From Methylomonas subterranea (GTDB taxonomy: Bacteria > Pseudomonadota > Gammaproteobacteria > Methylococcales > Methylomonadaceae): a DNA stretch of 64,000 nucleotides. The DNA is taken from the NCBI RefSeq assembly GCF_024505185.1, contig NZ_JANIBJ010000005.1:1-64000 (forward strand), in the 5' to 3' direction. Within the stretch, counting starts at the first letter, position 1; each line of letters starts with the position of its first letter. This document shows positions 63,154 through 64,000 of this stretch, piece after piece. The notes under the pieces are model-generated. The model did not search any database, had not been told where the DNA came from, and was given only the letters and a program-made list of their open reading frames with translations. Made by a program: the position numbers and the translations under genes.

Positions 63154-64000
63154 TCAGAATTTAACGCAGAATTTGACACGGTGACCGGCGGCTTTGTTAA
63201 ATGCGCCGCCCGTGGAAGATGTGGCCGTCAATACACCAGCCGCCTGCGATCCGCCAGCAAATGCAGGCGCTACGCCAACCTCGCGGTAGTAGTTATGCGT
63301 ATGGGCAATCACCTCACCGATTGTCGCGGAACCGACGCCACCAACCCCAGCCTGCAAAACGGTATAATCCCCAGGCAGCCACGGCATCCCAAACGTGGTG
63401 GCGCCATCCCCCACACCCCATGGATACCCCTGCGCCGCGTAGACATCATGCAATTTGGCATAGGTGGCACGGGATAGATTTGTTTGCGCAGTCGGCAGTG
63501 CCAAATAACCATCCGGCACGGTCGGACCGGAAAATATTTTGATAAACCCCACATCATCGGACGCGGCAATGATTCCCTTGGCCGGGTTCATCAATACCCA
63601 CTTATCCAACGTCAGGTCATAGCGCAATTCCGCCCAAAATCCTGCGCCGGCTATATCGCCCGCAACCAATGGCAGGTTGTTGCCCTTGACAATAGTCTTA
63701 TGCGCAATCGTGCCATTATTCGGCGTAAACGTCGGCGTCGCGGTGGCATTGGGCGCCAAGGCGCGTACATATAGCGTCATCCCGTCAGCCGAACCAAGCC
63801 CGGTAATCGCCGGAAAAAACGCCGCCACAATCGCATCCGGCGCGCCCACCACGTCGGCGCTGGCCGCTTTATAGGTATCCGCCTGCACGGCGATTTTGGC
63901 CGCATAATCACCGCCAGGGTCGACGGCGGCAAATTTGGCCTGTAGGGCCTGCAACAATTGCCCGTTATTGCTCTTATTCAACGTGATTTCAGCCCACTGA
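63154..64000 (-). CDS. phage tail fibre protein, 5' end outside the window
   Basis: At least 282 residues of a tail fibre with a tail-collar-like domain (about the middle: FSGPTVPDGYLALPTAQTNL, then YAKLHDVYAAQGYPWGVGDG) and a Gly/Ala-rich tip ending AFNKAAGHRVKFCVKF, with the HTHNYYRE turn typical of fibres. The TTG at 63981 is not a real start. The frame continues without stop to the window edge and reads QWAEITLNKSN, a usual fibre phrase, so the gene begins to the right of 64000. Confidence 0.88.
   Translation of the reverse strand, partial: QWAEITLNKSNNGQLLQALQAKFAAVDPGGDYAAKIAVQADTYKAASADVVGAPDAIVAAFFPAITGLGSADGMTLYVRALAPNATATPTFTPNNGTIAHKTIVKGNNLPLVAGDIAGAGFWAELRYDLTLDKWVLMNPAKGIIAASDDVGFIKIFSGPTVPDGYLALPTAQTNLSRATYAKLHDVYAAQGYPWGVGDGATTFGMPWLPGDYTVLQAGVGGVGSATIGEVIAHTHNYYREVGVAPAFAGGSQAAGVLTATSSTGGAFNKAAGHRVKFCVKF

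Overview
The window looks like chromosomal DNA of a gammaproteobacterium. It is probably a methanotroph of the Methylococcales (Methylomonas-like). That guess rests on the mid-50s-looking G+C, the order and style of the housekeeping clusters, a PEP-CTERM exported protein, a giant fused FAD/Fe-S oxidoreductase and the type of interspersed repeats. The family-level assignment is inference.

Left part (1-31.2 kb) is core genome. A broken REP-associated transposase and repeat debris lie at the edge. Then, all on the minus strand, come tRNA-Pro(GGG), a MerR-type regulator, ihfA, pheT, pheS, rplT, rpmI, infC, thrS and tRNA-Val(GAC), the classical translation supercluster. Next are a 1305-residue FAD/Fe-S oxidoreductase, a PEP-CTERM protein, a 146-bp MITE, a lapD-lapG pair for c-di-GMP control of surface adhesin cleavage, glnD and map. 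Divergently follows the rpsB-tsf-pyrH-frr-uppS-cdsA-dxr-rseP cluster (translation, nucleotide, lipid and isoprenoid synthesis), then dsbC, with convergent mutS.

Middle part (31.2-47 kb) is an accessory island next to mutS. It carries a tyrosine integrase with a repeated 11-bp motif at its start, a 56-residue small protein, and a WYL regulator of the type that controls defence loci. A type I restriction-modification operon follows, in which hsdM, a DUF1016 PD-(D/E)XK nuclease, hsdS, a truncated AlbA_2 protein and hsdR lie in series. After it come an HU protein, an orphan ORF, a UPF0175/DUF3368 toxin-antitoxin pair, REP-like repeats, and a three-piece wreck of a second hsdM/hsdR system.

Right part (47-61.1 kb) is mostly metabolic: a TPR protein fused to a cyanophycin-synthetase-like ATP-grasp with a decayed Mur-like domain, a second MITE copy, a CysJ-type diflavin reductase directly behind an unusually long glutamate synthase (no gltD), a UbiF-like hydroxylase and a secreted subtilisin-like protease.

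The last 2.7 kb is the end of a Mu-like prophage entering from the right edge. It holds a tail fibre gene (cut by the window), a tail-fibre assembly-type protein, com, and an adenine methylase overlapping com. Three copies of a 15-bp motif then sit where Mu-type transposase end-binding sites are expected.
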